64,000 nt of DNA from the NCBI RefSeq assembly GCF_900111895.1, contig NZ_FOKB01000008.1, forward strand, positions 186,001-250,000, in the 5' to 3' direction. Below the pieces are notes generated by a model that worked only from the letters and a program-made list of their open reading frames with translations, was not told where the DNA came from and searched no databases. A program made the translations under genes and the position numbers. Position 1 is the stretch's first letter. Each line of letters opens with the position of its first letter. This stretch comes from Pseudomonas simiae (GTDB lineage Bacteria > Pseudomonadota > Gammaproteobacteria > Pseudomonadales > Pseudomonadaceae). Below are positions 8,488 to 16,946 of the stretch, piece after piece.

Positions 8488-11052
8488 ATGTCCTCTCGTT
8501 TCAACCGCCGGTCCTCTTCGCCCACCCTGTCCTTGCTGACCGCGGCCATCCTGCTGGCCGCTGCGCCGGTGATGACCGCCACCGCCGCCGAACCTGCTGC
8601 GCGTAGCCACGGCAACTACAGCTTCAGCATTGAGCAGCAACCGCTGGTCTCGGCACTCAACGCTTTTACCGCCGTGACCGGCTGGCAAGTCGGCCTGCCG
8701 GCCGAACTGGGCCAGGGCGTGTCGTCCCCAGGCGTACGCGGCCCGTTGTCGCCGGAAAAAGCCCTGGACCGGCTGTTGGTGGGGACCAACCTGAGCTACC
8801 GCAAACTGGGCAATAACAACATCGTGCTGGAAAAGCGCGCGCCGGGCGGCGCCCTCAACCTGCAACAGGTGACCATCAGCGCCACGCGTAACGAGCAGAA
8901 CATCAACAGCGTACCGAGCACCGTGACCGTGCAGGAACGCGAGGCGCTGGACCGCCAGAACGTGAATACCATTCGTGAACTGGTACGTTACGAACCCAAC
9001 GTCTCGGTCGGCGGTGCCGGTGGCCGCTCAAGCAATTCGGGCTACAACATTCGCGGCATCGACGGCGACCGCATCCTCACCCAGGTCGACGGCGTCGAAG
9101 TGCCGGACAACTTCTTCAACGGTCCCTACGCCAAGACCCGCCGCAACTATGTCGACCCGGAAATCGTCAAGCGCGTGGAGATCCTGCGCGGCCCGGCCTC
9201 GGCCCTGTACGGCAGCAGCGCGATTGGCGGCGCCGTGAGCTACTTCACCCTCGACCCGGATGACATCATCAAGCCCGGCCAGGACGTCGGCGCTCGCCTG
9301 AAGACCGGCTACAGCTCCGCCGACGAAAGCTGGCTGACCTCCGGCACCGTTGCCGGCCGTGTGCAGGATGTCGACGGCCTGTTGCACCTGAGCCAGCGCA
9401 ACGGCCATGAAATGGAGTCCTACGATGGCAACAACGCCACGGGCCTGGCGCGCACCGGCGCCAACCCCGAGGATGCACGCACCACCAACGTGCTGGCCAA
9501 GCTGGGCTGGAACTATGGCGATGACAATCGACTGGGCCTGACCTACGAGAAATACAAGGATGATCGCGACGTCAACTTGAAAAACGCCGTGGGCGGACCG
9601 TTCACCGGCGGGCGCGGCTTCAACTTCTACCGTGCACGGTCGGGCAACGACACCATCACCCGTGAGCGTTTCGCTATCGAAAACCGCTTCGCCCTGGACT
9701 CGCCGATTGCCGATCAGATCAAGACCAGCCTCAACTATCAGATCGCCAAGACCGACCAGTCCACCGCCGAAATCTACCAGCCGTCCCGCCGCGTATTGCG
9801 CACCCGCGAAACCCTCTACGAAGAAAAGCAGTGGGTGTTCGACGCACAGCTGGACAAGGCTTTCAGCTGGGGCGACACCGATCACCAGGTCACCTACGGC
9901 ACCACCCTCAAACAACAGAAAGTCACCGGCTCCCGCGAAGGCGCCGCCACCTGCCTGGCGGTCGGCGGCGGTTGCACAGCCATCGGCGCACCCAGCCCGA
10001 CAGCCAGCGACAGCGTGAAGAAGGCCAGTGATTTCCCGGACCCGACCATCAACACCTACTCGCTGTTCGCGCAGGACCAAATCACCTGGGACAAGTGGAC
10101 CTTCCTGCCCGCCGTTCGCTACGACTACACCCAACTCAAACCCAAGTTGACTGAAGAGTTCCTCAACACCGTCGACCCGACACGGATCTATGCCCACAGT
10201 GACAAGGAAAAAACCTGGCACCGCGTCACGCCGAAATTCGGTCTGACCTATGCGCTGACCGACCAGTACACTTGGTTCGGCCAATACGCCGAAGGCTTCC
10301 GCACACCATCGGCCAAAGCCTTGTACGGCCGCTTTGAAAACCTGCAGCAGGGCTACACCGTCGAACCCAACCCGGACCTCAAGCCGGAAAGCAGCAAGGG
10401 CGTGGAAACCGGGATTCGCGGCCACTTCGACTCCGGTTCGTTTGATATCGCCGTGTTCTACAACAAATACCGCAACTTCATCGACGAGGACGCTTCCGTC
10501 GCCGGCGGTACCGCACAGCAATTCGAAGCCAACAACATCAAGCACGCCACCATCAAGGGGATCGAAGCCAAAGGGCGCCTGAACCTCGACGCGTTCGGCG
10601 CCCCCCAAGGGCTGTACACCCAGAGTTCGGTTGGCTACACCTACGGTCGCAACGACGACAATGGCGAGCCGCTCAACAGTGTCAACCCGCTCAAGGGCGT
10701 ATTCGGCCTGGGCTACGACCAGGACAACTACGGTGGCCTGCTGAGCTGGACCCTGGTGAAAAAGCAGGATCGCGTCGACAGCACCACCTTCCACGCACCT
10801 GACGGCAGCACCACGGCCCCCTTCAAGACCCCAGGCTTCGGCGTCCTCGACCTGACCGCCTTCTACAAGGTCACCAACGACGTGACCGTCAACGGCGGCC
10901 TCTACAACCTCACCGACAAGAAGTACTGGAACTGGGATGACGTGCGCAGCTACGACGGCGTCGGCGAAGCCGGTGTGACCTCCCCGGCCAACCTCGACCG
11001 CCTGACCCAGCCGGGTCGCAACGTTGCGATCAACGTGATCTGGGACATCTGA
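8488..11052 (+). CDS. hxuA: TonB-dependent haem receptor with STN signalling domain, HxuA-like
   Basis: This 854-residue outer-membrane receptor has a signal peptide (about 1-34), a periplasmic STN signalling domain (about 43-115), a TonB-box-like segment (VTISAT, about 128-133), a plug domain with NIRGIDGDRILTQVDGVEVPD and ILRGPASALYGSSAIGG, and a beta-barrel ending in aromatic-rich VIWDI. Haem receptors carry FRAP and NPNL motifs; here EGFRTPSAKALYG and PNPDLKPESS occupy these places. The hxuIR genes upstream and haem oxygenase downstream support haem as substrate. A terminator follows. Haemoglobin or haemopexin as the natural donor cannot be told from sequence. Confidence 0.88.
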   Translation: MSSRFNRRSSSPTLSLLTAAILLAAAPVMTATAAEPAARSHGNYSFSIEQQPLVSALNAFTAVTGWQVGLPAELGQGVSSPGVRGPLSPEKALDRLLVGTNLSYRKLGNNNIVLEKRAPGGALNLQQVTISATRNEQNINSVPSTVTVQEREALDRQNVNTIRELVRYEPNVSVGGAGGRSSNSGYNIRGIDGDRILTQVDGVEVPDNFFNGPYAKTRRNYVDPEIVKRVEILRGPASALYGSSAIGGAVSYFTLDPDDIIKPGQDVGARLKTGYSSADESWLTSGTVAGRVQDVDGLLHLSQRNGHEMESYDGNNATGLARTGANPEDARTTNVLAKLGWNYGDDNRLGLTYEKYKDDRDVNLKNAVGGPFTGGRGFNFYRARSGNDTITRERFAIENRFALDSPIADQIKTSLNYQIAKTDQSTAEIYQPSRRVLRTRETLYEEKQWVFDAQLDKAFSWGDTDHQVTYGTTLKQQKVTGSREGAATCLAVGGGCTAIGAPSPTASDSVKKASDFPDPTINTYSLFAQDQITWDKWTFLPAVRYDYTQLKPKLTEEFLNTVDPTRIYAHSDKEKTWHRVTPKFGLTYALTDQYTWFGQYAEGFRTPSAKALYGRFENLQQGYTVEPNPDLKPESSKGVETGIRGHFDSGSFDIAVFYNKYRNFIDEDASVAGGTAQQFEANNIKHATIKGIEAKGRLNLDAFGAPQGLYTQSSVGYTYGRNDDNGEPLNSVNPLKGVFGLGYDQDNYGGLLSWTLVKKQDRVDSTTFHAPDGSTTAPFKTPGFGVLDLTAFYKVTNDVTVNGGLYNLTDKKYWNWDDVRSYDGVGEAGVTSPANLDRLTQPGRNVAINVIWDI

Positions 11053-11076
11053 TCACGACCTTTAACCGAGGCCCCA

Positions 11077-11118
11077 CTCACCTCGTCGAAATTTTACCGA
11101 CGAGGTGAGGATTTTTTA
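11077..11118 (+). terminator. Rho-independent terminator after hxuA
   Basis: A 12-base perfect stem (CTCACCTCGTCG / CGACGAGGTGAG) with a 9-base loop is followed by A and six T. It separates the receptor gene from hemO, so hemO probably has its own promoter or depends on read-through. Confidence 0.85.
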
Positions 11119-11200
11119 CTGTGCCGCGTCTTCTTGTTCGTCTAGTTGATAACGGCTCTCTTTAGAGCACCCAGGCGCTCTTCTTCTCAAGGACTTTTTC

Positions 11201-11809
11201 ATGACCGCTTCTCCTACCGCTGAACGCCCAAGCCTACGCTCCCAGCGCCTGAACCAGATTACCCACTCGCCGCACGCCAAGCTCGACGCCCTGGTCAAAG
11301 CCCACGCGCCGTTTGAAACCCAGGCCAACTTCGCGCGCTTCGTGGTGGCGCAGTACCTGTTCCAGTCGGAACTGGTGGCGCTGTACAACGATGCCGAGCT
11401 GATCAAGATCGTGCCGGACCTGGCCGAACGCTGCCGCGCCGAAGCGGCCAAGCTGGACCTGGGTGACCTGGACACCGAAGTGCCAGCCCCGGTTGCCGGC
11501 GCGGTGAACAACCCGAGCAAGGCTGAAGCGCTGGGCTGGCTGTTCGTTTCCGAAGGCTCCAAGCTGGGCGCCGCGTTCCTGATCAAGCGCGCCGTAGGCC
11601 TGGGCCTGAGCGAAACCTTCGGTGCCCGTCACCTGGGTGAGCCAGCCGGTGGCCGTGCCGAGGGTTGGAAGCGCTTCACCCGCACCCTGGACGCGCTGGA
11701 ATTCAGCGCCGAAGAAGAAGCCGCGGTGGAAAAAGGTGCGATTGACGCCTTCGTACGCTTCACCGTATTGCTGGAACAGGCGTACGCTAGCGCCCCTGAA
11801 CTGGCCTGA
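11201..11809 (+). CDS. hemO: Haem oxygenase (PigA/HemO type)
   Basis: This 202-residue cytoplasmic enzyme should cleave haem to biliverdin, CO and iron. It aligns along its whole length with P. aeruginosa PigA/HemO as remembered: LRSQRLN near the N terminus, proximal ligand His25 in HSPHAKL, NFARFVVAQYLFQ, and the distal-helix segment EALGWLFVSEGSKLGAAFL. It completes the uptake locus by releasing iron from imported haem. Bacterial HemO of this type gives beta and delta biliverdin isomers; whether that holds here depends on residues I cannot test. No convincing Fur box was seen directly upstream. Confidence 0.93.
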   Translation: MTASPTAERPSLRSQRLNQITHSPHAKLDALVKAHAPFETQANFARFVVAQYLFQSELVALYNDAELIKIVPDLAERCRAEAAKLDLGDLDTEVPAPVAGAVNNPSKAEALGWLFVSEGSKLGAAFLIKRAVGLGLSETFGARHLGEPAGGRAEGWKRFTRTLDALEFSAEEEAAVEKGAIDAFVRFTVLLEQAYASAPELA

Positions 11810-11835
11810 TACCCACGATTGGAATGCGGTAGCAC

Positions 11836-11926
11836 TGTGGGAGCGGGCTTGCTCGCGAATGCTGAGTATCAGTCACCTGATACTGGACTGACGCATCGCA
11901 TTCGCGAGCAAGCCCGCTCCCACATT
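11836..11926. repeat. REP doublet after hemO
   Basis: Inverted units GTGGGAGCGGGCTTGCTCGCG and their complement flank about 45 bases containing ATCAG...CTGAT symmetry. It is the GCGGGCTTGCTCGCGAA variant, between two co-directional genes. Confidence 0.87.
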
Positions 11927-11971
11927 TAAACCCCACTCCAAGCTGATTTTTTATCGACTCTGCATGCTCCC

Positions 11972-12373
11972 ATGACCGGCAAAACCCAATCCACCTCGAA
12001 AATCGTCCGGATCCTCTTCGGCTTGCTGGCCTACGTCAGCCTGGGCATCGGGCTGGTGGCGATTGTCGTGCCGGGCTTGCCTACCACCGAATTCATTCTG
12101 CTCGCCGCCTGGGCCGCCACCAAAAGCTCACCGCGCCTCAGCGCCTGGCTGGAAAACCACCGGCTGTTCGGGCCGATCCTGTTCAACTGGCGCAACGGCA
12201 AGATCATCGCCCGCCGGGCCAAAGTCAGTGCCACCGCGAGCATGCTGCTCTGCGCGATCCTGATGCTGGTGATGCTCGACCACGGCTGGCCGATCTACCT
12301 GGCCATTGCCGGGATGAGCCTGGGCAACCTGTGGATCTGGTCTCGACCGGAACGGCTTGCGGCGCCCGTATAA
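11972..12373 (+). CDS. DUF454 (YbaN-like) inner-membrane protein
   Basis: This 133-residue small membrane protein has two N-terminal hydrophobic segments (about 15-38 and 42-58), a central loop with SSPRLSAWLENHRLFGPILFNW split over residues 58-80, and two more hydrophobic stretches (about 90-105 and 108-122). The PGLPTTEFILLAAW and NHRLFGPI motifs are diagnostic of DUF454. The family has no established biochemical function. It stands alone between a REP doublet and a chemoreceptor gene, with only a weak ribosome-binding site. Confidence 0.85.
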   Translation: MTGKTQSTSKIVRILFGLLAYVSLGIGLVAIVVPGLPTTEFILLAAWAATKSSPRLSAWLENHRLFGPILFNWRNGKIIARRAKVSATASMLLCAILMLVMLDHGWPIYLAIAGMSLGNLWIWSRPERLAAPV

Positions 12374-12512
12374 CGCTGCGTGTAGGGTTTATCCTACCGC
12401 TCATCGCCTGTTTCTCATGAATTGATGTGTGACGCCGATGTTTCAGACATAGCGCTGAATGGACTTGGCCTGCACTACGTGCCTTCCAGCCCGTCCATTC
12501 GCGAGTGAACCT

Positions 12513-14651
12513 ATGTTCGACACCCTCTCCATCCGCTTGAAAATAGTGCTGCTGTCGGGCCTTTGCCTCTTGGGGGTGATCGCGCTGATCATCAGCATCA
12601 ACCTCTACGAAACCAATCAGAACGATCAGTTGATCAGCGATTCGAGCTCGCGAATGCTCACCAGCAGTGTGCAGAGCCTGCTGCAATCCAAAGCCGGCGA
12701 ACAGGCCGTACTGTTGCAGAAAACCTTTGGCGAAAACCTGTTGGTAGTGACCGCCCTTGCCGATCAGGTCAAGGACCTGCGCGCCCTCGCGGCCAAGCGC
12801 GCGCTGGAACCCGGCGCCTTGCGTGAAGAACTCAACCAGAGCCTCAAGACCACGTTCGAGCGCAACAGCAAAGTGCTGGGTATCTGGCTCTCGTTCGAAC
12901 CCAACGGACTGGATGGCAAGGACAGCGAGTTCGTCGACGACAAGGCTCGCGTGTCCAACGAGAAAGGCCGTTTCTCCAGCTACTGGAGCCGCGCCGGCGG
13001 CGAAGGCCTGAACACCATCATGGTCGAAGATGACCTGACCAAGACCACCCCCAACCTCAGCGGCACGCCCTACAACATTTGGTACACCTGCCCACGGGAC
13101 ACGCGCAAAGTGTGCCTGCTAGACCCCTACGCCGATGAAGTGGCTGGCAAGCAGATGCTGATGACCACCATCTCCCTGCCGCTGATGGTGGACGGCAACG
13201 TCATCGGCGTGGTCGGTATCGACATCGCCCTCAACACCCTGCAAGCAGTGACGGACGCGGCGCAAAAAGAACTGTTCAATGGCGCGGCGCACCTGGACAT
13301 TCTTTCCAGCACCGGTCTGATTGCCGCCTCCAGCGGTCAGCCGGAGATAGTCGGCAAAACCCTCATGGATACCGTCGGCGCCGAAGGCAAGGAAATCGTG
13401 CAACTACTGGCCAGCGACTCGCCCATGATCCGCGAGCAGGACCACACCATCCGCGCCGTCTACCCGGTCAAGCCGATTGCAGACGCAAAATCCTGGGGCG
13501 TCGTGGTCACACTGCCCAGGAACGTGATGCTGGCTGACACCTTGAAGCTGCAGGACGTGCTCGACAAAGCCCAGGCCGCCGGTACGCTCAAGGCTTTGCT
13601 GGTCGGCGCCGCCGCCGCGTTGCTGGGCCTGCTGCTGATCTGGCTGACCGCCACCGGCGTGACCCGCCCGATCAACAACGTGGCCGCCATGCTCAAGGAC
13701 ATCGCCAGCGGCGACGGCGACCTGACTCAACGCCTGGCCTACGCCAAGAAGGACGAATTGGGCGAACTGGCCAACTGGTTCAACCGCTTCCTCGACAAGC
13801 TGCAACCGACCATCGCCCAGATCAAGCAAAGCATTACCGAAGCCCGTGGCACGGCCGATCAGTCATCGGCCATCGCGCGCCAGACCAGCGAAGGCATGCA
13901 GGTGCAGTTCCGCGAAATCGACCAGGTGGCCACCGCCTCCAATGAAATGAGCGCCACCGCCCACGATGTCGCCAACAGCGCGTCCAACGCCGCCAGCGCG
14001 GCGCGTGGGGCCGATCAGTCGGCGCGCGAAGGCATGTCGATCATCGAGCAGAGCACCCGAGATATCACCTCATTGGCCGAAGAAGTCAGCAAGGCCGTAG
14101 GCGAAGTCGAAGCCTTGGCGGTCAACAGCGAACAGATCGGTTCGGTGCTGGAAGTGATCCGCAGCATTGCTGAGCAGACCAACCTGCTGGCGCTGAACGC
14201 GGCAATCGAAGCGGCACGCGCCGGCGAAAGTGGCCGTGGCTTTGCGGTGGTGGCCGACGAAGTGCGCAATCTGGCCAAGCGCACCCAGGACTCCGTGGAG
14301 GAAATCCGCCTGGTGATCGAACGCATCCAGAGCGGCACCCGTGGCGTGGTGGCGACCATGCATTCGAGCCAGAGCCAGGCTCAAAGCAATGCCGGGCAGA
14401 TCCATCAGGCGGCGCAGGCCTTGGGCAAGATCAGTGATGCCGTCACCGTGATCAGCGACATGAACCTGCAGATCGCCAGCGCCGCCGAACAACAGAGCGC
14501 CGTGGCCGAAGAGGTCAACCGCAACGTCTCGGCGATCCGCACTGTGACCGAAACCCTCACCGGCCAGGCCACCGAGTCGGCGGCCATCAGCAGCCAACTC
14601 AATGCATTGGCCAGCCAGCAGATGAAGTTGATGGATCAGTTCAGGGTCTGA
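12513..14651 (+). CDS. Methyl-accepting chemotaxis protein with dCache-type sensor
   Basis: This 712-residue chemoreceptor has a membrane segment (about 11-32), a large periplasmic double Cache domain (about 35-345, with SSYWSRAGGEG and a second-lobe VIGVVGIDIALNTL), a second membrane segment (about 366-388), HAMP (TRPINNVAAMLKDIASGDGDLTQRL split over it) and a long signalling domain with hairpin tip EQTNLLALNAAIEAARAGES. The ATG at 12513 is preferred because the upstream extension adds 18 polar residues before the membrane anchor. dCache receptors of this size (PctA, TlpQ, McpU) bind amino acids or polyamines; the ligand here is not determined. Confidence 0.9.
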   Translation: MFDTLSIRLKIVLLSGLCLLGVIALIISINLYETNQNDQLISDSSSRMLTSSVQSLLQSKAGEQAVLLQKTFGENLLVVTALADQVKDLRALAAKRALEPGALREELNQSLKTTFERNSKVLGIWLSFEPNGLDGKDSEFVDDKARVSNEKGRFSSYWSRAGGEGLNTIMVEDDLTKTTPNLSGTPYNIWYTCPRDTRKVCLLDPYADEVAGKQMLMTTISLPLMVDGNVIGVVGIDIALNTLQAVTDAAQKELFNGAAHLDILSSTGLIAASSGQPEIVGKTLMDTVGAEGKEIVQLLASDSPMIREQDHTIRAVYPVKPIADAKSWGVVVTLPRNVMLADTLKLQDVLDKAQAAGTLKALLVGAAAALLGLLLIWLTATGVTRPINNVAAMLKDIASGDGDLTQRLAYAKKDELGELANWFNRFLDKLQPTIAQIKQSITEARGTADQSSAIARQTSEGMQVQFREIDQVATASNEMSATAHDVANSASNAASAARGADQSAREGMSIIEQSTRDITSLAEEVSKAVGEVEALAVNSEQIGSVLEVIRSIAEQTNLLALNAAIEAARAGESGRGFAVVADEVRNLAKRTQDSVEEIRLVIERIQSGTRGVVATMHSSQSQAQSNAGQIHQAAQALGKISDAVTVISDMNLQIASAAEQQSAVAEEVNRNVSAIRTVTETLTGQATESAAISSQLNALASQQMKLMDQFRV

Positions 14652-14677
14652 CTCGGTTCCGCAACCCCTGAGATCCA

Positions 14678-14766
14678 TGTGGGAGCCGGGCTTGCCCGCG
14701 ATGCAGGCAACTCGGTGTCCCTAAGAACCGAGTCGATGCTATCGCAGGCAAGCCAGCTCCCACATA
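14678..14766. repeat. REP doublet with mismatched arms
   Basis: The left arm reads TGTGGGAGCCGGGCTTGCCCGCG and the right arm CTATCGCAGGCAAGCCAGCTCCCACA, so the two arms belong to different REP variants and pair imperfectly. The middle has ACTCGGT...ACCGAGT symmetry. It lies between the convergent chemoreceptor and nitroreductase genes. Confidence 0.83.
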
Positions 14767-14784
14767 GAGCAGATCGGCGGTGGT

Positions 14785-15348
14785 TCAGAGACCGGTCCAG
14801 GCGCTGACAAACTGCGTCAGGTCTTCTTTAGCTGCGGTACGCGGCGGGTTCTGCGGTGTGCCCAGGTAGAGGAAGCCAATCACTTCCTCGTCTGCCGTGA
14901 GCCCCAGGCCTTTGGCGACGTGGGCCGAGTAGGACAATTCACCAGTGCGCCACACGGCACCAATCCCCTGGGCATACGCTGCCAGCAGGATGCCGTGGGC
15001 TGCACAGGCCGCCGCCAGCAATTGCTCGGATTTCGGCACCTTGAAGTGCTCCTGCAGACGGGCAATCACCACCACTACCAAGGGGGCGCGCAATGGGCCG
15101 TTCTGGGCCTTGTCGATGGCAGCTTGTGGTGCATCGGCGTCTTGCAGGCGGGCAGCTTCGGCCAGCAGCGTGCCCATCTGTTCGCGGGCGGCCCCTTCGA
15201 CAGTGAGGAAACGCCACGGACGCAGTTGGCCGTGGTCGGGCGCGCGCATGGCGGCGGCGAACAGCACGTCGCGCTGCTCCTGGGTCGGTGCCGGTTCCAG
15301 CAAACGCGGCACGGAAACACGGTTGAGCAAAGCGTCGAGAGCCTGCAT
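14785..15348 (-). CDS. Nitroreductase-family protein (YdjA-like)
   Basis: This 187-residue flavin-dependent reductase begins MQALDALLNRVSVPRLLEPAP and carries the FMN-binding motifs RAPDHGQLRPWRF and LGTPQNPP. That is the compact YdjA/YfhC-like nitroreductase architecture, which works as a homodimer with FMN. The start at 15348 is fixed by GGAGGT seven bases upstream; the open frame extends further upstream but without a good site. Substrate unknown. It is divergent from the di-haem lipoprotein gene. Confidence 0.9.
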   Translation of the reverse strand: MQALDALLNRVSVPRLLEPAPTQEQRDVLFAAAMRAPDHGQLRPWRFLTVEGAAREQMGTLLAEAARLQDADAPQAAIDKAQNGPLRAPLVVVVIARLQEHFKVPKSEQLLAAACAAHGILLAAYAQGIGAVWRTGELSYSAHVAKGLGLTADEEVIGFLYLGTPQNPPRTAAKEDLTQFVSAWTGL

Positions 15349-15487
15349 TGGCCACCTCCAGAGAAAAATGTGCGGCCATTCTAGCGGGAATGAATCGAAT
15401 TCGACCAAACGATAATTGCTCTTATTCATTGCGCCCCGCCCTGTTAGACTTTGCGACCTTATTTTCTGCCTTGGTTCAGGAAACTCG

Positions 15488-16915
15488 ATGCTCCGCTCGC
15501 TTTTTCGCCTGTCCGCAGCCTTGCTGGCCTTGAGCCTGACCGCCTGCGATGACGCGCCCAGGTTTACCAAGGCCGAGCCGGGTGAAGCACGGGCGGGCGG
15601 TGCGGCGACCGTGAACAAGCGCGACCAGAACGCGTTTTCGCTGCCATCGGCCAACCTGTCGCCCACTCGTCGGCTGGATTTCAGCGTCGGCAATAGCTTC
15701 TTTCGCAGCCCCTGGGTGATCGCGCCGTCCACCACCACCGCGCGTGATGGCCTGGGCCCGCTGTTCAACACCAATGCCTGCCAGAATTGCCATATCAAAG
15801 ACGGTCGCGGGCATCCGCCGTTACCCGACTCACCTAATGCCGTGTCGATGCTGGTGCGCCTGTCCATTCCGGATGCAGCGCCGTATGCCAAGCTCATCGA
15901 ACAGGTCGGTGTGGTGCCCGAGCCGGTCTACGGCGGACAACTGCAGGACATGGCCGTGCCGGGGGTAACGCCGGAAGGCAAGGTGCGCGTCGACTACACA
16001 CCGGTCAACGTGACATTCAAAGACGGCACAGTGGTCGAGTTGCGCAAGCCGGACCTGCAAATCACCCAGCTTGGCTACGGCCCGATGCATCCGGACACTC
16101 GTTTCTCCGCACGCATCGCCCCGCCGATGATTGGCCTGGGCCTGCTCGAAGCCATCAGCGACGCTGATATCTTGCGCAACACCGACCCGAAAACCGCCGA
16201 CAAAGCAGCCATCATCGGCCGCGCCAACTGGGTCTGGGACGATGCCCAGCAAAAAACCGTGCTCGGGCGTTTTGGCTGGAAGGCCGGGCAACCCAACCTC
16301 AATCAACAAAATGTTCACGCGTTCTCTGGTGATATGGGCCTTACCACCACCCTGAGACCGTTCGATGACTGCACCGACGCCCAAGTCGCCTGCAAACAGG
16401 CCCCCAACGGCAATGGCCCCGATGGCGAGCCGGAAGTCAGTGACAATATCCTGCGCCTGGTGCTGTTCTACACCCGCAACCTCGCCGTGCCGGCACGCCG
16501 TGGCGTCAACACGCCGCAGGTGCTGGCCGGTAAAACCCTGTTCTATCAAGCGGGCTGCCAGGGTTGCCACACGCCAGCCTTCACCACGGCCGCGAATGCC
16601 GCCGAACCCGAGCTGGCCAACCAGGTGATCCGCCCCTACAGCGACCTGCTGTTGCACGACATGGGCGACGGCCTGGCCGACAATCGCAGCGAATTCAAGG
16701 CCGGTGGCCGCGACTGGCGCACGCCGCCGTTGTGGGGCATCGGCCTGACGCAGACCGTGAGTGGCCACACCCAGTTCTTGCATGACGGCCGCGCCCGCAA
16801 CCTGCTGGAAGCCGTGCTGTGGCACGGCGGTGAAGCACAAGCGGCGCAGCAGCAGGTGTTGTCCTTTAATGCCGAGCAGCGCGCTGCGTTGCTGGCGTTC
16901 CTGAATTCTTTATAA
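15488..16915 (+). CDS. Di-haem DUF1111 lipoprotein (thiol oxidoreductase-like c-type cytochrome)
   Basis: This 475-residue protein has a lipoprotein signal ending LTAC (Cys20). Two CXXCH c-type haem motifs are visible: CQNCH at 98-102 and CQGCH at 357-361. The region FNTNACQNCHIKDGRG and the C-terminal FLHDGRARNLLEAVLWHGGEA are hallmarks of the DUF1111 'di-haem oxidoreductase, putative peroxidase' family. It should face the periplasm, tethered to a membrane. The ATG at 15488 is chosen because the signal peptide starts there. It is followed 31 bases later by an imelysin-like gene and then a DUF1513 gene, as in PA4371-4373. Redox partner and substrate are unknown. Confidence 0.88.
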   Translation: MLRSLFRLSAALLALSLTACDDAPRFTKAEPGEARAGGAATVNKRDQNAFSLPSANLSPTRRLDFSVGNSFFRSPWVIAPSTTTARDGLGPLFNTNACQNCHIKDGRGHPPLPDSPNAVSMLVRLSIPDAAPYAKLIEQVGVVPEPVYGGQLQDMAVPGVTPEGKVRVDYTPVNVTFKDGTVVELRKPDLQITQLGYGPMHPDTRFSARIAPPMIGLGLLEAISDADILRNTDPKTADKAAIIGRANWVWDDAQQKTVLGRFGWKAGQPNLNQQNVHAFSGDMGLTTTLRPFDDCTDAQVACKQAPNGNGPDGEPEVSDNILRLVLFYTRNLAVPARRGVNTPQVLAGKTLFYQAGCQGCHTPAFTTAANAAEPELANQVIRPYSDLLLHDMGDGLADNRSEFKAGGRDWRTPPLWGIGLTQTVSGHTQFLHDGRARNLLEAVLWHGGEAQAAQQQVLSFNAEQRAALLAFLNSL

Positions 16916-16946
16916 GCTTCGCCCCAATTACAGAAGGGAGCTCGAC

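Noticed and set aside
14785..15897. N-terminally extended nitroreductase of 370 residues
   Set aside because: The extension overlaps the divergent di-haem lipoprotein gene and its signal peptide, and GGAGGT sits directly before the ATG at 15348.
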